A DNA stretch of 32,948 nucleotides, from assembly GCF_015159745.1 (NCBI RefSeq), contig NZ_JADDOJ010000045.1, positions 1 to 32,948 of the forward strand, given 5' to 3'. This document shows positions 12,052-19,887 of the stretch, in pieces. Each line of letters begins with the position of its first letter. The stretch's first letter is position 1. A program made the position numbers and the translations under genes. The stretch comes from Ramlibacter aquaticus. Lineage in GTDB: Bacteria; Pseudomonadota; Gammaproteobacteria; Burkholderiales; Burkholderiaceae_C. The notes beneath the pieces are model-generated. The model ran no database searches. It worked only from the letters and a program-made list of their open reading frames with translations, and was not told where the DNA came from.

Positions 12052-12554
12052 GCGGCCTCCTGCGCCGGAAGGCTCTTGCGGCCGGCCCGCAGGTCCAGGG
12101 TTTCGCAGATCGCGTCCACGATCGCGTGGTAGCCGGTGCAGCGGCAGTAGTTGCCGCTCATCCACTCGCGCACCTCGGTGCGGGTCGCATCGGGCTTGGC
12201 CGCCAGCAGCTCCTTGGCCGCCATCACCATGCCCGGCGTGCAGAAGCCGCACTGCAGGGCGTTGTGGCGCACGAAGGCCTCCTGCAGGTCGCGCACGTCG
12301 CCATCTTCGGAGAGGCCCTCGATGGTGCGCACGCTGCAGCCCTGGGCCTGCACGGCCAGGGTCAGGCAGCCGCGCACGATGCGGCCGTCCACCTCGACGG
12401 TGCAGGCGCCGCAGACGCCGTGTTCGCAGCCCAGGTGCGAGCCCTTGAGGCCCAGGTCGTTGCGGATGAAGTCGACCAGGTGGCGGCGAGGCTGCACCGC
12501 GCACTGCTGCGGCTGGCCGTTGACGGTGAGGGAGAGGGTGTGGAGTTCGGCCAT
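12048..12554 (-). CDS. Molybdenum hydroxylase [2Fe-2S] subunit (CoxS type)
   Basis: The 168-residue small subunit carries two [2Fe-2S] clusters that pass electrons from the molybdenum centre to FAD. The plant-ferredoxin-type cluster uses Cys43, Cys48, Cys51 and Cys63 (GCEHGVCGACTV...RGC). The second uses Cys102, Cys105, Cys137 and Cys139 (QCGFCTPGM...NYCRCTGY). The length is normal for the family. The ATG at 12554 gives MAELHTLSLTVNG, the usual beginning of the ferredoxin fold. The gene starts 11 bases after the FAD-subunit stop and overlaps the large-subunit start by four bases, so the subunits are translationally coupled. Confidence 0.95.
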   Translation of the reverse strand: MAELHTLSLTVNGQPQQCAVQPRRHLVDFIRNDLGLKGSHLGCEHGVCGACTVEVDGRIVRGCLTLAVQAQGCSVRTIEGLSEDGDVRDLQEAFVRHNALQCGFCTPGMVMAAKELLAAKPDATRTEVREWMSGNYCRCTGYHAIVDAICETLDLRAGRKSLPAQEAA

Positions 12555-12565
12555 GTCGTCGTCCT

Positions 12566-13441
12566 TCAGGCGGTGATGGCGGCGCGGCTGGCCCGGGCGG
12601 CCCGCAGCAGGCGGCGCGCCAGCACGGTGGCGAGGTGGCGCTTGGTCTCGGCGGAGTGCGTGAGGTCGGGCATGGGGTCCAGCTCGGACTTCAGCGAGGC
12701 CGCGGCGATCTCGAGGGTGGCGTCGTCCAGGGCCTTGCCGGCCAGCAGGGCCTCGGTCTGGCGCGCCCGCACCGGCGTCGCGCCCAGGCCCAGGAAGGAC
12801 AGGCGCACCTCGCGCGCGACGGTGCCATCGAAGCGCGCGGCCACCGCCAGGCCGGCGACGGCGTAGTCGCCATGGCGGCGGGCCAGCTCGTCGAAGGCGA
12901 ACCAGTCGGCTGTGGTGGCCAGCGGCACGTCGGCGCCGGTGACGATCTCGCCGGGCTGCAGGTCGGTGGTGTAGAGGTCCTGGAAGAACTCGGTGGCCGG
13001 GATGCGACGCTCGCCGCCCGGGCCCTGCACGCTGACCACGCCTTCCAGCGCGCACAGGCAGCAGGGCCATTCGGCCGCCGGGTCGGCGTAGGCGATGGAG
13101 CCGCCCCAGGTGCCGGCGTTGCGGATCGCGCGGTGCGCGATGTGCGGCGCGGCCGCGGCCAGCATGGGCGCATGCTCGGCCACCAGGGCCGAGGACTCGA
13201 TGTCGGTGTGCGTGGCCAGCGCACCGATGAACAGGCGGTCGCCGCGCCGCTGGATGCCGCGCAGGTCGGCCAGGCCGGTGATGTCGATCAGCAGCGTGGG
13301 CTCGGACAGCCGCATGTTGAGCGTGGCCAGCAGCGTCTGGCCGCCGGCGAGGATGCGGGCGTCGTCGCCGTGGCGGGCCAGCAGATCCAGCGCTTCGGCG
13401 AGGCTGCTCGCCTTGACGTAGTCGAACGGGGGAGCCTTCAT
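12566..13441 (-). CDS. Molybdenum hydroxylase FAD-binding medium subunit (CoxM type)
   Basis: The 291-residue product is the flavoprotein subunit that carries electrons from the FeS clusters to an external acceptor. The FAD pyrophosphate motifs of the CO dehydrogenase/xanthine oxidase flavoprotein family are visible as ILAGGQTLLATLNMRL (about residues 30-45) and AGTWGGSIAYADPAAEWP (about 113-130). The C-terminal CO_deh_flav_C-like domain has FLGLGATPVRA. The start at 13441 (MKAPPFDYVKASSLAEAL) is the family's usual beginning; the open frame continues upstream but only into coxG. It lies 16 bases after the coxG stop and 11 bases before coxS. Confidence 0.94.
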   Translation of the reverse strand: MKAPPFDYVKASSLAEALDLLARHGDDARILAGGQTLLATLNMRLSEPTLLIDITGLADLRGIQRRGDRLFIGALATHTDIESSALVAEHAPMLAAAAPHIAHRAIRNAGTWGGSIAYADPAAEWPCCLCALEGVVSVQGPGGERRIPATEFFQDLYTTDLQPGEIVTGADVPLATTADWFAFDELARRHGDYAVAGLAVAARFDGTVAREVRLSFLGLGATPVRARQTEALLAGKALDDATLEIAAASLKSELDPMPDLTHSAETKRHLATVLARRLLRAARASRAAITA

Positions 13442-13457
13442 GGGGCCTCCTTCAAAT

Positions 13458-14180
13458 TCAGTGGAAGAGCCGGGCGCCCAGCCACACGCCGAAGCCCGTG
13501 GATGCGACACCGAGGACAAACCAGAGCACCCGGGAGAATTCGCTCCCCCCCGATGCGCCTTCGGCGCCTCCCCCCCGGGGGGGCGCCACCACGGGCCCGG
13601 CAGAGCCGGTTCCAGGGTGGCCCTGGATCGCAGCCGTGCCGGCTGCCAGCGGCGCGGCGGTGGCCGCGTCCGCCGCCGCGATGCCTGCTTCGGCGGTCGG
13701 GGGGACAGTTTCGATTACGCCAGCGGCCGCAGGGACCGCCTCCGGCGCCAGGTGCGCGCGCAGCTTGTCAAAGAACTGGTCGGCCAGCTGCTTGGCTGAG
13801 GCGTCGATCATGCGGCCGCCGATCTGGCCCAGCTTGCCGCCGACGGAGGCCTTGACGGTGTACGACAGCGTGGTGCCGCCCTCGGCGTCCACCAGCTCCA
13901 CCCGCGACTGGCCCGAGGCCATGCCGGCAGCGCCGCCCGAGCCCTCGAAGGCCATCACGCAGCGCTGCGGCGCCTCCACCTCGGAGAGCGTGACCTTGCC
14001 GTTGAAGCGGGCCCGCACCGGGCCGACCTTGACCATCACCCGCACGCGGCGCTCGGTGGGCGAATCGTCCTGCACCTCCTCGCAGCCGGGGATGCATTCG
14101 CGCAGCACCGCCGCGTCGTTGAGCGCCTGCCACACGCGCTCGCGCGGGGCTGCCATGAGGACTTCGCCAGTGAGTTCCAT
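13458..14180 (-). CDS. CoxG-like SRPBCC protein with C-terminal membrane anchor
   Basis: Residues 1-150 form an SRPBCC/START-like fold of the CoxG family (MELTGEVLMAAPRERVWQALND, IPGCEEV, GQIGGRMI). Known CoxG proteins recruit or anchor the molybdenum hydroxylase to the membrane, and recent work links a CoxG to delivery of respiratory quinone to a hydrogenase-like enzyme or CO dehydrogenase. A roughly 55-residue Ala/Pro/Gly-rich linker follows, then a terminal membrane helix (SRVLWFVLGVASTGFGVWLGARL). The gene is first in the cox operon and faces the TetR gene across 69 bases. Oddly, part of the linker (GHPGTGSAGP... GGGAEGASGG) is encoded by a multi-hairpin repeat at 13555-13626, suggesting a palindromic element was absorbed in frame. 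Confidence 0.9.
   Translation of the reverse strand: MELTGEVLMAAPRERVWQALNDAAVLRECIPGCEEVQDDSPTERRVRVMVKVGPVRARFNGKVTLSEVEAPQRCVMAFEGSGGAAGMASGQSRVELVDAEGGTTLSYTVKASVGGKLGQIGGRMIDASAKQLADQFFDKLRAHLAPEAVPAAAGVIETVPPTAEAGIAAADAATAAPLAAGTAAIQGHPGTGSAGPVVAPPRGGGAEGASGGSEFSRVLWFVLGVASTGFGVWLGARLFH
13555..13626. repeat. Multi-hairpin palindromic repeat inside coxG
   Basis: Consecutive perfect stems lie within 72 bases: GCGCC/GGCGC (13555-13567), C7/G7 (13570-13583), CCGGC/GCCGG (13597-13609) and CCAGGG/CCCTGG (13612-13626). An outer GCCACC (13585-13590) and GGTGGC (13616-13621) enclose the last two. From memory, similar GC-rich C-run/G-run palindromes are dispersed in Comamonadaceae genomes, mostly between genes. 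Here it is coding and gives the flexible linker of CoxG. Confidence 0.55.
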
Positions 14181-14234
14181 GCGTGTGTTCTTTTGCTGCA
14201 GTGCGGCCTAGGGTTGGACCCGATGGCCGTATTG

Positions 14235-14263
14235 ACCAAGCGTTAAACAATGCTACGCATGGT
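14235..14263. promoter_or_regulatory. Candidate TetR operator at the coxG/tetR divergence
   Basis: ACCAAGCGT (14235-14243) and ACGCATGGT (14255-14263) form an inverted repeat with one mismatch and an 11-base spacer. It lies in the AT-richer gap between the two divergent operons and overlaps both the putative coxG promoter and the first ATG of tetR. Size and position suit a TetR-family operator; which protein binds it is inference. Confidence 0.4.
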
Positions 14264-14278
14264 TGACAGCTTGGTAAA
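14250..14278 (-). promoter_or_regulatory. Possible sigma-70 promoter of the coxGMSL operon
   Basis: On the minus strand, TTTACC (14278-14273), 17 bases, then TAGCAT (14255-14250) each match four of six consensus bases at ideal spacing. The start site would be about 60 bases before the coxG ATG. It overlaps the inverted repeat at 14235-14263, consistent with repression by steric block. Confidence 0.3.
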
Positions 14279-14999
14279 TAGCGGCCGACCCGGGACTAAC
14301 CCTGAAGCCGCCGAACCGTCCGGCCGCGCCGCCCCCGTGCGCCGCCGGATGAGCACGGCCGAGCGCGAAAAGCACATCGTCGAGGGCGCGATCGCCTTCT
14401 TCTCCGAGCACGGCTTCGACGCCCAGATGCGCGAGCTGGCGTCCGCCATCGGCGTCACGCACACCCTGGTCTACCACTACTTCCCGACCAAGCAGGCGCT
14501 GGTGGACCGCGTCTACCTGGAGGTCTTCGAGGGCCGCTGGAAGCCCGAGTGGGAGACCCTGCTGGACGACCGGAGCATCCTGGTGCAGGACAAGCTGGTG
14601 CGCTTCTACGTGGACTACGCCCGCACCGTGCTCACGCGCGAGTTCGTGCGCATCCTCATCTTCTCCGGCCTCACGGACCGCAGCATCACCGGCCGCTTCT
14701 TCGACATGCTGGGCGACCGCCTGTTCCCGCGCCTGGTGCGCGAGACGCGGCGCCACCGCGGCAGCGCCAGCCGGGCCCGCCCCACGGCGCGCGAGCACGA
14801 GCTGCTGATGGGCCTGCACGGCGGCATCTTCTACGGCGGCATGCGGGCCTTCGTGTATGGCCGCGCCATCCACCCCGACATGGACCGCCTCGACGACGAA
14901 ACCCTGATTGCCGACCGCGTGCGCAGCTACCTGGACGCCAGCCTCGCGCTGGAGCCGGCCGGCGCGGCGGTGCCCAAGCCCGCAAGGAAGAAAGCATGA
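14250..14999 (+). CDS. TetR-family transcriptional regulator
   Basis: The 249-residue product has an N-terminal TetR DNA-binding domain (about residues 38-85: REKHIVEGAIAFFSEHGF, then the helix-turn-helix MRELASAIGVTHTLVYHYFPTKQALVDRV). An alpha-helical ligand-binding domain follows. The first 33 residues are Pro/Arg-rich and unlike the family. Three starts are possible, 14250, 14259 and 14349; none has a good Shine-Dalgarno. The start at 14349 (MSTAEREKH) would give a normal-length regulator and leave the inverted repeat wholly upstream of the gene, so the real start may be there. It is first in the plus-strand operon, overlaps the next gene by ATGA, and is the likely local regulator of both arms. 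The inducer is probably the catabolic substrate or an intermediate. Confidence 0.88.
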   Translation: MLRMVDSLVNSGRPGTNPEAAEPSGRAAPVRRRMSTAEREKHIVEGAIAFFSEHGFDAQMRELASAIGVTHTLVYHYFPTKQALVDRVYLEVFEGRWKPEWETLLDDRSILVQDKLVRFYVDYARTVLTREFVRILIFSGLTDRSITGRFFDMLGDRLFPRLVRETRRHRGSASRARPTAREHELLMGLHGGIFYGGMRAFVYGRAIHPDMDRLDDETLIADRVRSYLDASLALEPAGAAVPKPARKKA

Positions 15000-15442
15000 G
15001 CCTCTCCCTGAACCACTTCTCCGTCCGCACCCTGGACCTGGACGCGACGCGCCGCTTCTATGAAGTGGTGCTGGGCCTGACCGTGGGCCCGCGCCCGCCC
15101 TTTCCATTTCCCGGCCTGTGGATGTACCGCGGCGACCATGGCGACTACGCCAACGCCGCCGTGCACATCATCGGCATGGACCCGGACGATCCCGAGGGCC
15201 TGAAGAAGTACCTGGGCGACCGCGACCCGTCCTCGCTCAAGGGCACGGGCGCGGTGGACCACGTGGCCTTCTTCGCCACCGGCCTGGCGGGCATGGTGGA
15301 GCACCTGCAGGCGTTGCAGATCGAGATCCGGCAGCGCACGGTGCCCAGCATCGGCCTGCACCAGATCTTCCTGGACGACCCGAACGGCGTCGTCATCGAG
15401 CTCAACTACCCCGCGGCCGAGGCCGCCGCGCTGGGCGTCTGA
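14996..15442 (+). CDS. VOC-superfamily (glyoxalase/extradiol dioxygenase fold) protein
   Basis: A 148-residue single VOC module with two beta-alpha-beta-beta-beta halves. Candidate metal ligands at family positions are His7 (LNHFSVRT), His89 (VDHVAFF) and Glu135 (VVIELNY), so it is probably a divalent-metal enzyme: a lyase, isomerase, epimerase or small ring-cleavage dioxygenase. It has a strong ribosome-binding site (AAGGAAG) inside the end of tetR and overlaps that gene by four bases. It is followed two bases later by the flavin hydroxylase gene. Placed between a regulator and a hydroxylase, a role in processing the hydroxylated ring product is a reasonable inference, but the reaction cannot be read from the sequence. 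Confidence 0.85.
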   Translation: MSLSLNHFSVRTLDLDATRRFYEVVLGLTVGPRPPFPFPGLWMYRGDHGDYANAAVHIIGMDPDDPEGLKKYLGDRDPSSLKGTGAVDHVAFFATGLAGMVEHLQALQIEIRQRTVPSIGLHQIFLDDPNGVVIELNYPAAEAAALGV

Positions 15443-15444
15443 AG

Positions 15445-16677
15445 ATGGCACGCATCCTAGTAGCGGGCGGATCGCTGGGCGGCCTCACGGCCGCCAACCT
15501 GCTCGCGCGGGCCGGCCACGAGGTGCAGGTGATCGAGAAGGCCGCCGGCAGCATGGACGGCCGGGGTGCCGGCATCGTCACGCACACGGCGCTGGTGGAT
15601 GCGCTGCGCCGCTGCGGCCTGCCCGAGGGCGAGGCCCTGGGCGTGGCCATCCCCGGCCGCATCACGCTGGACGTGCAGGCCGGGGTGCTGGGCGAGATGG
15701 CCCTGCCGCAGGTGCTCACCTCCTGGAGCCGGCTGTACCACCTGCTGCGCGGGCTGCTGCCCGCGGGCGTCGCCTACCGCCAGGGTGTCACGCTGGAATC
15801 CGTCGCGCAGGACGCCCAGGGCGTGCGCGCCGCCACCAGCGCCGGCACGCTGGAGGCCGACCTGCTCATCGCGGCCGACGGCATACGCTCGGCCGTGCGC
15901 CAGCAGCTGTGGCCGGACGTGCAGCCGCAGTACGCGGGCTACGTGGCCTGGCGCGGCCTGACCGACGAGGCCGTGCTGTCCGAGGGCACGCGCGCGCTGG
16001 TGTTCGAGCGCTTCGGCTTCTGCCTGCCCCCGGCGGAGCAACTCATCGGCTACCCCGTGGCGGGCGCGGGCAACCGCACTGAGCCCGGCCACCGGGCCTG
16101 GAATTTCGTCTGGTACCGCGGCGCCCCCGCGCCGCTGCGCCTGGCCGAGCTGCTGACCGACGCGGATGGCGTGCACTATCCGCTGGGCATCCCGCCGCAC
16201 CGCGTGAACTGGCGCGAGGTCGCGCACATGCGCGAGGCCGCGCGCCGCCTGCTGGCGCCCGCCTTCGCCGAGATCATCGAGAAGTGCGCCCAGCCCTTCC
16301 TGCAGCCCATCTTCGACGTGGTGTCCGACCAGCTCGCGCAGGGGCGCGTCGCCTTGCTGGGCGACGCCGCCTTCGTGGCCCGCCCGCACGTGGGTATGGG
16401 CGTCACCAAGGCCATGCAGGACGCCGTGGCCCTGGCCGAGGCGATCGCCGCGCACGGCGCCAGCCCAGGCGCGCTGGCCGCCTACGAGGCCGCGCGGCTG
16501 GGCCCGGGCCGCGAGGTCGCGGAGCGCGCGCGCCGCCTGGGCGCCTACATGCAGTCCTGCGGGCAGGGCGCGTCGCCCCTGGCCCGCGATGCCCGCACCG
16601 TGATGGCCGAGACCGCCATCGACCTGGACCTGCCTTCCCCCCAAGCCGGCGCCAGACCGGCCACCATCCCCGCCTGA
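15445..16677 (+). CDS. FAD-dependent aromatic hydroxylase resembling 2,6-dihydroxypyridine 3-hydroxylase
   Basis: The 410-residue product is a class A flavoprotein monooxygenase. Residues 4-31 form the Rossmann GxGxxG-type fold (ILVAGGSLGGLTAANLLARAG...QVIEK). The middle DG motif is AADGIRSAVRQQL, and GRVALLGDAAFVARPHVGMG is the second FAD-binding GD motif. Beyond these generic features, GYVAWRGL, LIGYPVAG...NFVWYRG, LTDADGVHYPL and VALLGDAAFVARPH resemble, from memory, the Arthrobacter nicotinovorans DHPH enzyme of nicotine breakdown. That suggests a hydroxylated pyridine or close relative as substrate and NAD(P)H as reductant. It starts two bases after the VOC gene and precedes the transporter genes by 22 bases, so it is in the same operon. 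Substrate assignment is inference. Confidence 0.88.
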   Translation: MARILVAGGSLGGLTAANLLARAGHEVQVIEKAAGSMDGRGAGIVTHTALVDALRRCGLPEGEALGVAIPGRITLDVQAGVLGEMALPQVLTSWSRLYHLLRGLLPAGVAYRQGVTLESVAQDAQGVRAATSAGTLEADLLIAADGIRSAVRQQLWPDVQPQYAGYVAWRGLTDEAVLSEGTRALVFERFGFCLPPAEQLIGYPVAGAGNRTEPGHRAWNFVWYRGAPAPLRLAELLTDADGVHYPLGIPPHRVNWREVAHMREAARRLLAPAFAEIIEKCAQPFLQPIFDVVSDQLAQGRVALLGDAAFVARPHVGMGVTKAMQDAVALAEAIAAHGASPGALAAYEAARLGPGREVAERARRLGAYMQSCGQGASPLARDARTVMAETAIDLDLPSPQAGARPATIPA

Positions 16678-16699
16678 CCCCCAGCCACTGGAGACAACC

Positions 16700-17950
16700 A
16701 TGAACGATTCCCGCTCGCTGACCGACTTCTCGCGCCGCCGCCTCCTGCAGGCGGGCGCCGCAGGCGCTGCCCTCGCGGCCTCGCCTTTCGCGATCAACAT
16801 CGTGCGCGCCCAGGGCGGTCCGATCCGCATCGGCTTTCCCACGCCGCTGACCGGGGCCTTCTCGGCCGAGGCGCAGGACCAGGTGCGCGCCGCCGAGCTG
16901 GCGGTGAAGGAGTTCAACGACGCGGGCGGCTTCCAGGGCCGCAAGGTCGAGCTGCTGGTGCGCGACGACAAGCTCAATCCCGGCGAGGCCGCCACCCGCA
17001 CGCTGGAGCTGATCGAGAAGGACAAGGTCGACTTCATCGTCGGCTCGCTGTCGGCGGCCACGCAGCTGTCGATCAACGCGGTCACCCGGGAACGCAAGGT
17101 GATCTTCAACTCCATCAGCCAGTCCGACGCGATCAACGAGGCCAAGGACTGGAGCCCCTACACCTTCCACGAGGCGCTGAACCCGCACATGACGGCCGGC
17201 GCCGTGGCGCGCTATGCCTTCCCGAAGTTCGGCAAGCGCATCGTCTACCTCACGGCCGACTACGCCTACGGCCACGAGATGGTGCGCGGCTTCGAGCGTG
17301 CCGGCAAGGAACTGGGCGCCACCACCCTGGCGGACATCCGCCACCCGCTGGGCGCCGCCGACTATTCCGCCTTCCTGCCGCGCATCCAGGCCCTCAAGCC
17401 CGACGTGCTGGTGCTGTGCAACTTCGGCCGCGACCTGGTGAACTCGGTCAAGCAGGCCACCGACTTCGGCCTGAAGTCCACCACGCGCATCGTGGCGCCG
17501 GTGCTGCTCTTCACCTCGCGCCTGGCCGGTGGCGCCGACGCCTTCGACGGCGTGGTGGGCGGCACCTCCTACTACTGGGGCATGGAGGACACCGTGCCCG
17601 CGGCCAAGGTCTTCAACGACAAGTTCCGCAAGGCCTACGGCGGCGCCGTGCCCTCCGACTACGGCGCACTCGGCTACGCCGGCGTGCGCAGCGTGCTGGC
17701 GGCCATGGTGGAAGCCAAGACCACCGAGTCGTCCAAGGTGGCTGAGGTGCTGGGCCGCCTGAAGTACAACTGGTACAAGGGCGACCAGTCCTACCGCAAG
17801 TGCGACCACCAGTCGGTGCAGTCGGTGATCATCGTCGAGTCCAAGTCCAAGGGCATGAAGGACAAGAACGACGTCTTCAGCGTGCTGTCCATCGAACAGC
17901 CCAACGAGGCCAACCTGCGCAGCTGCACCGAGCTGGGCTTCAAGGCCTGA
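16700..17950 (+). CDS. Periplasmic substrate-binding protein of Liv-type ABC transporter
   Basis: A 416-residue type 1 periplasmic binding protein (LivK/leucine-binding fold). The N-terminus carries a Tat-like signal peptide (SRRRLLQAG followed by a hydrophobic stretch and a probable cut after VRAQ near residue 38). The mature part begins with GPIRIGFPTPLTGAFS, the classic opening strand and ligand-contact loop, and continues with VELLVRDDKLNPGEA and VYLTADYAYGHEM. A good ribosome-binding site (GGAG) precedes the ATG. Proteins of this group bind amino acids, amides, urea or aromatic acids. Being co-directional with the flavin hydroxylase and VOC genes, it likely captures the compound that the locus degrades. 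Export by Tat is inferred only from the twin arginine. Confidence 0.9.
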   Translation: MNDSRSLTDFSRRRLLQAGAAGAALAASPFAINIVRAQGGPIRIGFPTPLTGAFSAEAQDQVRAAELAVKEFNDAGGFQGRKVELLVRDDKLNPGEAATRTLELIEKDKVDFIVGSLSAATQLSINAVTRERKVIFNSISQSDAINEAKDWSPYTFHEALNPHMTAGAVARYAFPKFGKRIVYLTADYAYGHEMVRGFERAGKELGATTLADIRHPLGAADYSAFLPRIQALKPDVLVLCNFGRDLVNSVKQATDFGLKSTTRIVAPVLLFTSRLAGGADAFDGVVGGTSYYWGMEDTVPAAKVFNDKFRKAYGGAVPSDYGALGYAGVRSVLAAMVEAKTTESSKVAEVLGRLKYNWYKGDQSYRKCDHQSVQSVIIVESKSKGMKDKNDVFSVLSIEQPNEANLRSCTELGFKA

Positions 17951-17963
17951 CGGGGGAGGGCAC

Positions 17964-18848
17964 GTGGGCGAATTCACTCCGCAACTGCTGGCGCTGCAGC
18001 TGGTCTCCGGCATCGCGCTGGGCGCGGTCTATGCGCTGCTGGCCGTCGGCCTGTCGCTGATCTTCGGCATGCTGACGGTGGTGAATTTCGCCCACGGTGC
18101 CTTCTTCATGGTCGGCGCCTTCCTGGGCGTCTACTTCCAGACGGTGACCGGCAGCTTCCTGCTCAGCCTGCTGATCACTCCCCTGGTGGTGGGCGGGGTG
18201 GGCTTGCTGTGCGAGCGCTTCCTGGTGCGGCCGCTCTACGGCCGCGGCATCGACTACCCGCTGCTGCTCACCTTCGGCCTCTCCTACGTGATGATCGAGG
18301 CGGTGCGCACCCTGTTCGGCATCGAGGGCGTGCCCTCGTCCACGCCGGCCGCGCTGCGCGGCGCGGTGAACCTGGGCTTCGGCCACTTTCCCCTGTACCG
18401 GCTGGTGCTGATCGGCGCCACCGCGGTGGTGGTGCTGGCGCTGTGGCTGTTCATCGAGAAGACGCGCTACGGCCTCATCATCCGCGCCGGCTCGCGCGAC
18501 CCGGAGATCGTGCGCGTGCTGGGCATCGACGTGGGCCGGGTGTGGCTGCTGGTGTTCGGCATCGGCACCGCGATCGCCGGGCTGTCGGGCGTACTGGCCG
18601 CGCCCACGCGGGCGGTGAATCCCGAGATGGGCATCAGCGTGCTGGCCGAGTCCTTCGTCGTCACCGTCGTGGGCGGCATGGGCTCGCTGCCGGGCGCGGT
18701 GGTGGCCGGCCTGCTGGTGGGCGTGGTCTTCAGCATGAGCTCCCTGCTGGTGCCCGACCTCGCCGAACTCTCCATCTTCGTGCTGATGGCGCTGGTGCTG
18801 CTGGTGCGGCCGCAGGGCCTGTTCGGCAAGGCCGGGCTGATGGGCTGA
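17964..18848 (+). CDS. Liv-type ABC transporter permease, LivH family
   Basis: A 294-residue inner-membrane permease with about eight hydrophobic helices. Family signatures are GAVYALLAVGLSLIFGMLTVVNFAHGAF near the N-terminus and the cytoplasmic coupling loop GSRDPEIVRVLGIDVGRVW. The C-terminal VVVGGMGSLPGAVVAGLLVG-type stretch and RPQGLFGK are typical of LivH. The gene begins with GTG at 17964, preceded by a strong GGGGGAGGG Shine-Dalgarno, 13 bases after the binding-protein gene. It forms the heterodimeric channel with the next gene product. Confidence 0.92.
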   Translation: MGEFTPQLLALQLVSGIALGAVYALLAVGLSLIFGMLTVVNFAHGAFFMVGAFLGVYFQTVTGSFLLSLLITPLVVGGVGLLCERFLVRPLYGRGIDYPLLLTFGLSYVMIEAVRTLFGIEGVPSSTPAALRGAVNLGFGHFPLYRLVLIGATAVVVLALWLFIEKTRYGLIIRAGSRDPEIVRVLGIDVGRVWLLVFGIGTAIAGLSGVLAAPTRAVNPEMGISVLAESFVVTVVGGMGSLPGAVVAGLLVGVVFSMSSLLVPDLAELSIFVLMALVLLVRPQGLFGKAGLMG

Positions 18849-18864
18849 GCGGGGACACGACGAC

Positions 18865-19887
18865 ATGCACAAGCCCTACGATTTCCTGCGCAGGCACCGC
18901 GTCGCGGTGGTGCTGCTGTTCCTGCTGGTGTTTCCGCTGCTCATGCCCTATGACGCGCTGGCGGTGAACATCCTGGTCTTCGGCCTCTTCGCCGTCGGCT
19001 TCAACCTGCTGTTCGGCTACACCGGCCTGCTGTCCTTCGGCCATGCTGCCTTCCTGGGCACCGGCAGCTACCTCACCGGCATGGCCATCGTGCATGCGCA
19101 CCTGCCCTGGCCCGTGGCCCTGGGGGTGGGCGTGCTGGCGGCCACGCTGGCCGGCCTGGTGATCGGCTTCCTGGCGATCCGCACCCGCGGCATCTACTTC
19201 GCCATGGTCACGCTGGCGCTGGGGCAGATCGCCTACTACGCCTTCTACAAGGCCGAGAAGTGGACCGGCGGCGAGAACGGGCTGCGCGGCGTGCAGGTGG
19301 CGCCCATGGACATCGCCGGGCTGCACATCGATTTCACCAACCCGACCACCAAGTACTACGTGATCTACATCTTCGTGGCGCTGGCGCTGTGGTTCGTCTC
19401 GCGCATCCTGGCCTCGCCCTTCGGCGCCGTGCTGGAGGCCATCCGCGAGAACGAGAAGCGCGCCGCGGCCTGCGGCTACGACGTGCAGCGCTCCAAGCTG
19501 CTGGTGTTCGTGCTCTCGGCCGCGATCTGCGGCCTGGCCGGCGGCCTGCGCGCGATCCACCTCTCGGTGGTGCCCATCGACTCGCTGCACTACCTGCAGT
19601 CCGGCCAGGCGGTGATGATGTGCCTGCTGGGCGGCATGGGCACCTTCTTCGGCCCCTTCGTGGGTGCGGCGGTGTTCCTCTACCTGGAGGACACGGTGAC
19701 CACGATGACGCGCCACTGGATGGCGGTGGTGGGCACGGTCTTCATGCTGTTCGTGCTCTTCTTCCCGCGCGGCATCTGGGGCTCCCTGCTGCACGCCTGG
19801 GAGCGGCGCATCCACATCCCGCCGGCCCAATCCCTGACTGGCGCCGACGACGCGCTGCCGGGGCCCCTGCCCGAGGAGGCCCGATGA
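18865..19887 (+). CDS. Liv-type ABC transporter permease, LivM family
   Basis: A 340-residue inner-membrane permease with roughly ten hydrophobic segments. Typical LivM features are NLLFGYTGLLSFGHAAFLG, the IRTRGIYFAMVTLALGQ motif, the coupling loop IRENEKRAAACGYDV and GGMGTFFGPFVGAA. The gene starts 16 bases after the LivH gene and overlaps the first ATPase gene by ATGA (19884-19887). Its hydrophilic C-terminal tail is about 30 residues long, which is unremarkable for the family. Confidence 0.92.
   Translation: MHKPYDFLRRHRVAVVLLFLLVFPLLMPYDALAVNILVFGLFAVGFNLLFGYTGLLSFGHAAFLGTGSYLTGMAIVHAHLPWPVALGVGVLAATLAGLVIGFLAIRTRGIYFAMVTLALGQIAYYAFYKAEKWTGGENGLRGVQVAPMDIAGLHIDFTNPTTKYYVIYIFVALALWFVSRILASPFGAVLEAIRENEKRAAACGYDVQRSKLLVFVLSAAICGLAGGLRAIHLSVVPIDSLHYLQSGQAVMMCLLGGMGTFFGPFVGAAVFLYLEDTVTTMTRHWMAVVGTVFMLFVLFFPRGIWGSLLHAWERRIHIPPAQSLTGADDALPGPLPEEAR

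Noticed and set aside
9058..12132. A very long open frame on the plus strand opposite coxS and coxL
   Set aside because: It is antisense to genes with clear catalytic motifs. Its product is low-complexity and rich in His, Ala, Gly and Arg, as expected from the opposite strand of GC-rich coding DNA.
9613..13441. Calling the CoxMSL-type enzyme an aerobic carbon monoxide dehydrogenase
   Set aside because: The CO-oxidising loop AYxCSFR is absent; the loop is QYRGVG. The neighbours point to ring hydroxylation.
13568..13583. The C7/G7 palindrome as a terminator
   Set aside because: It lies well inside the coxG reading frame, has no T run, and translation continues through it into a good membrane anchor.
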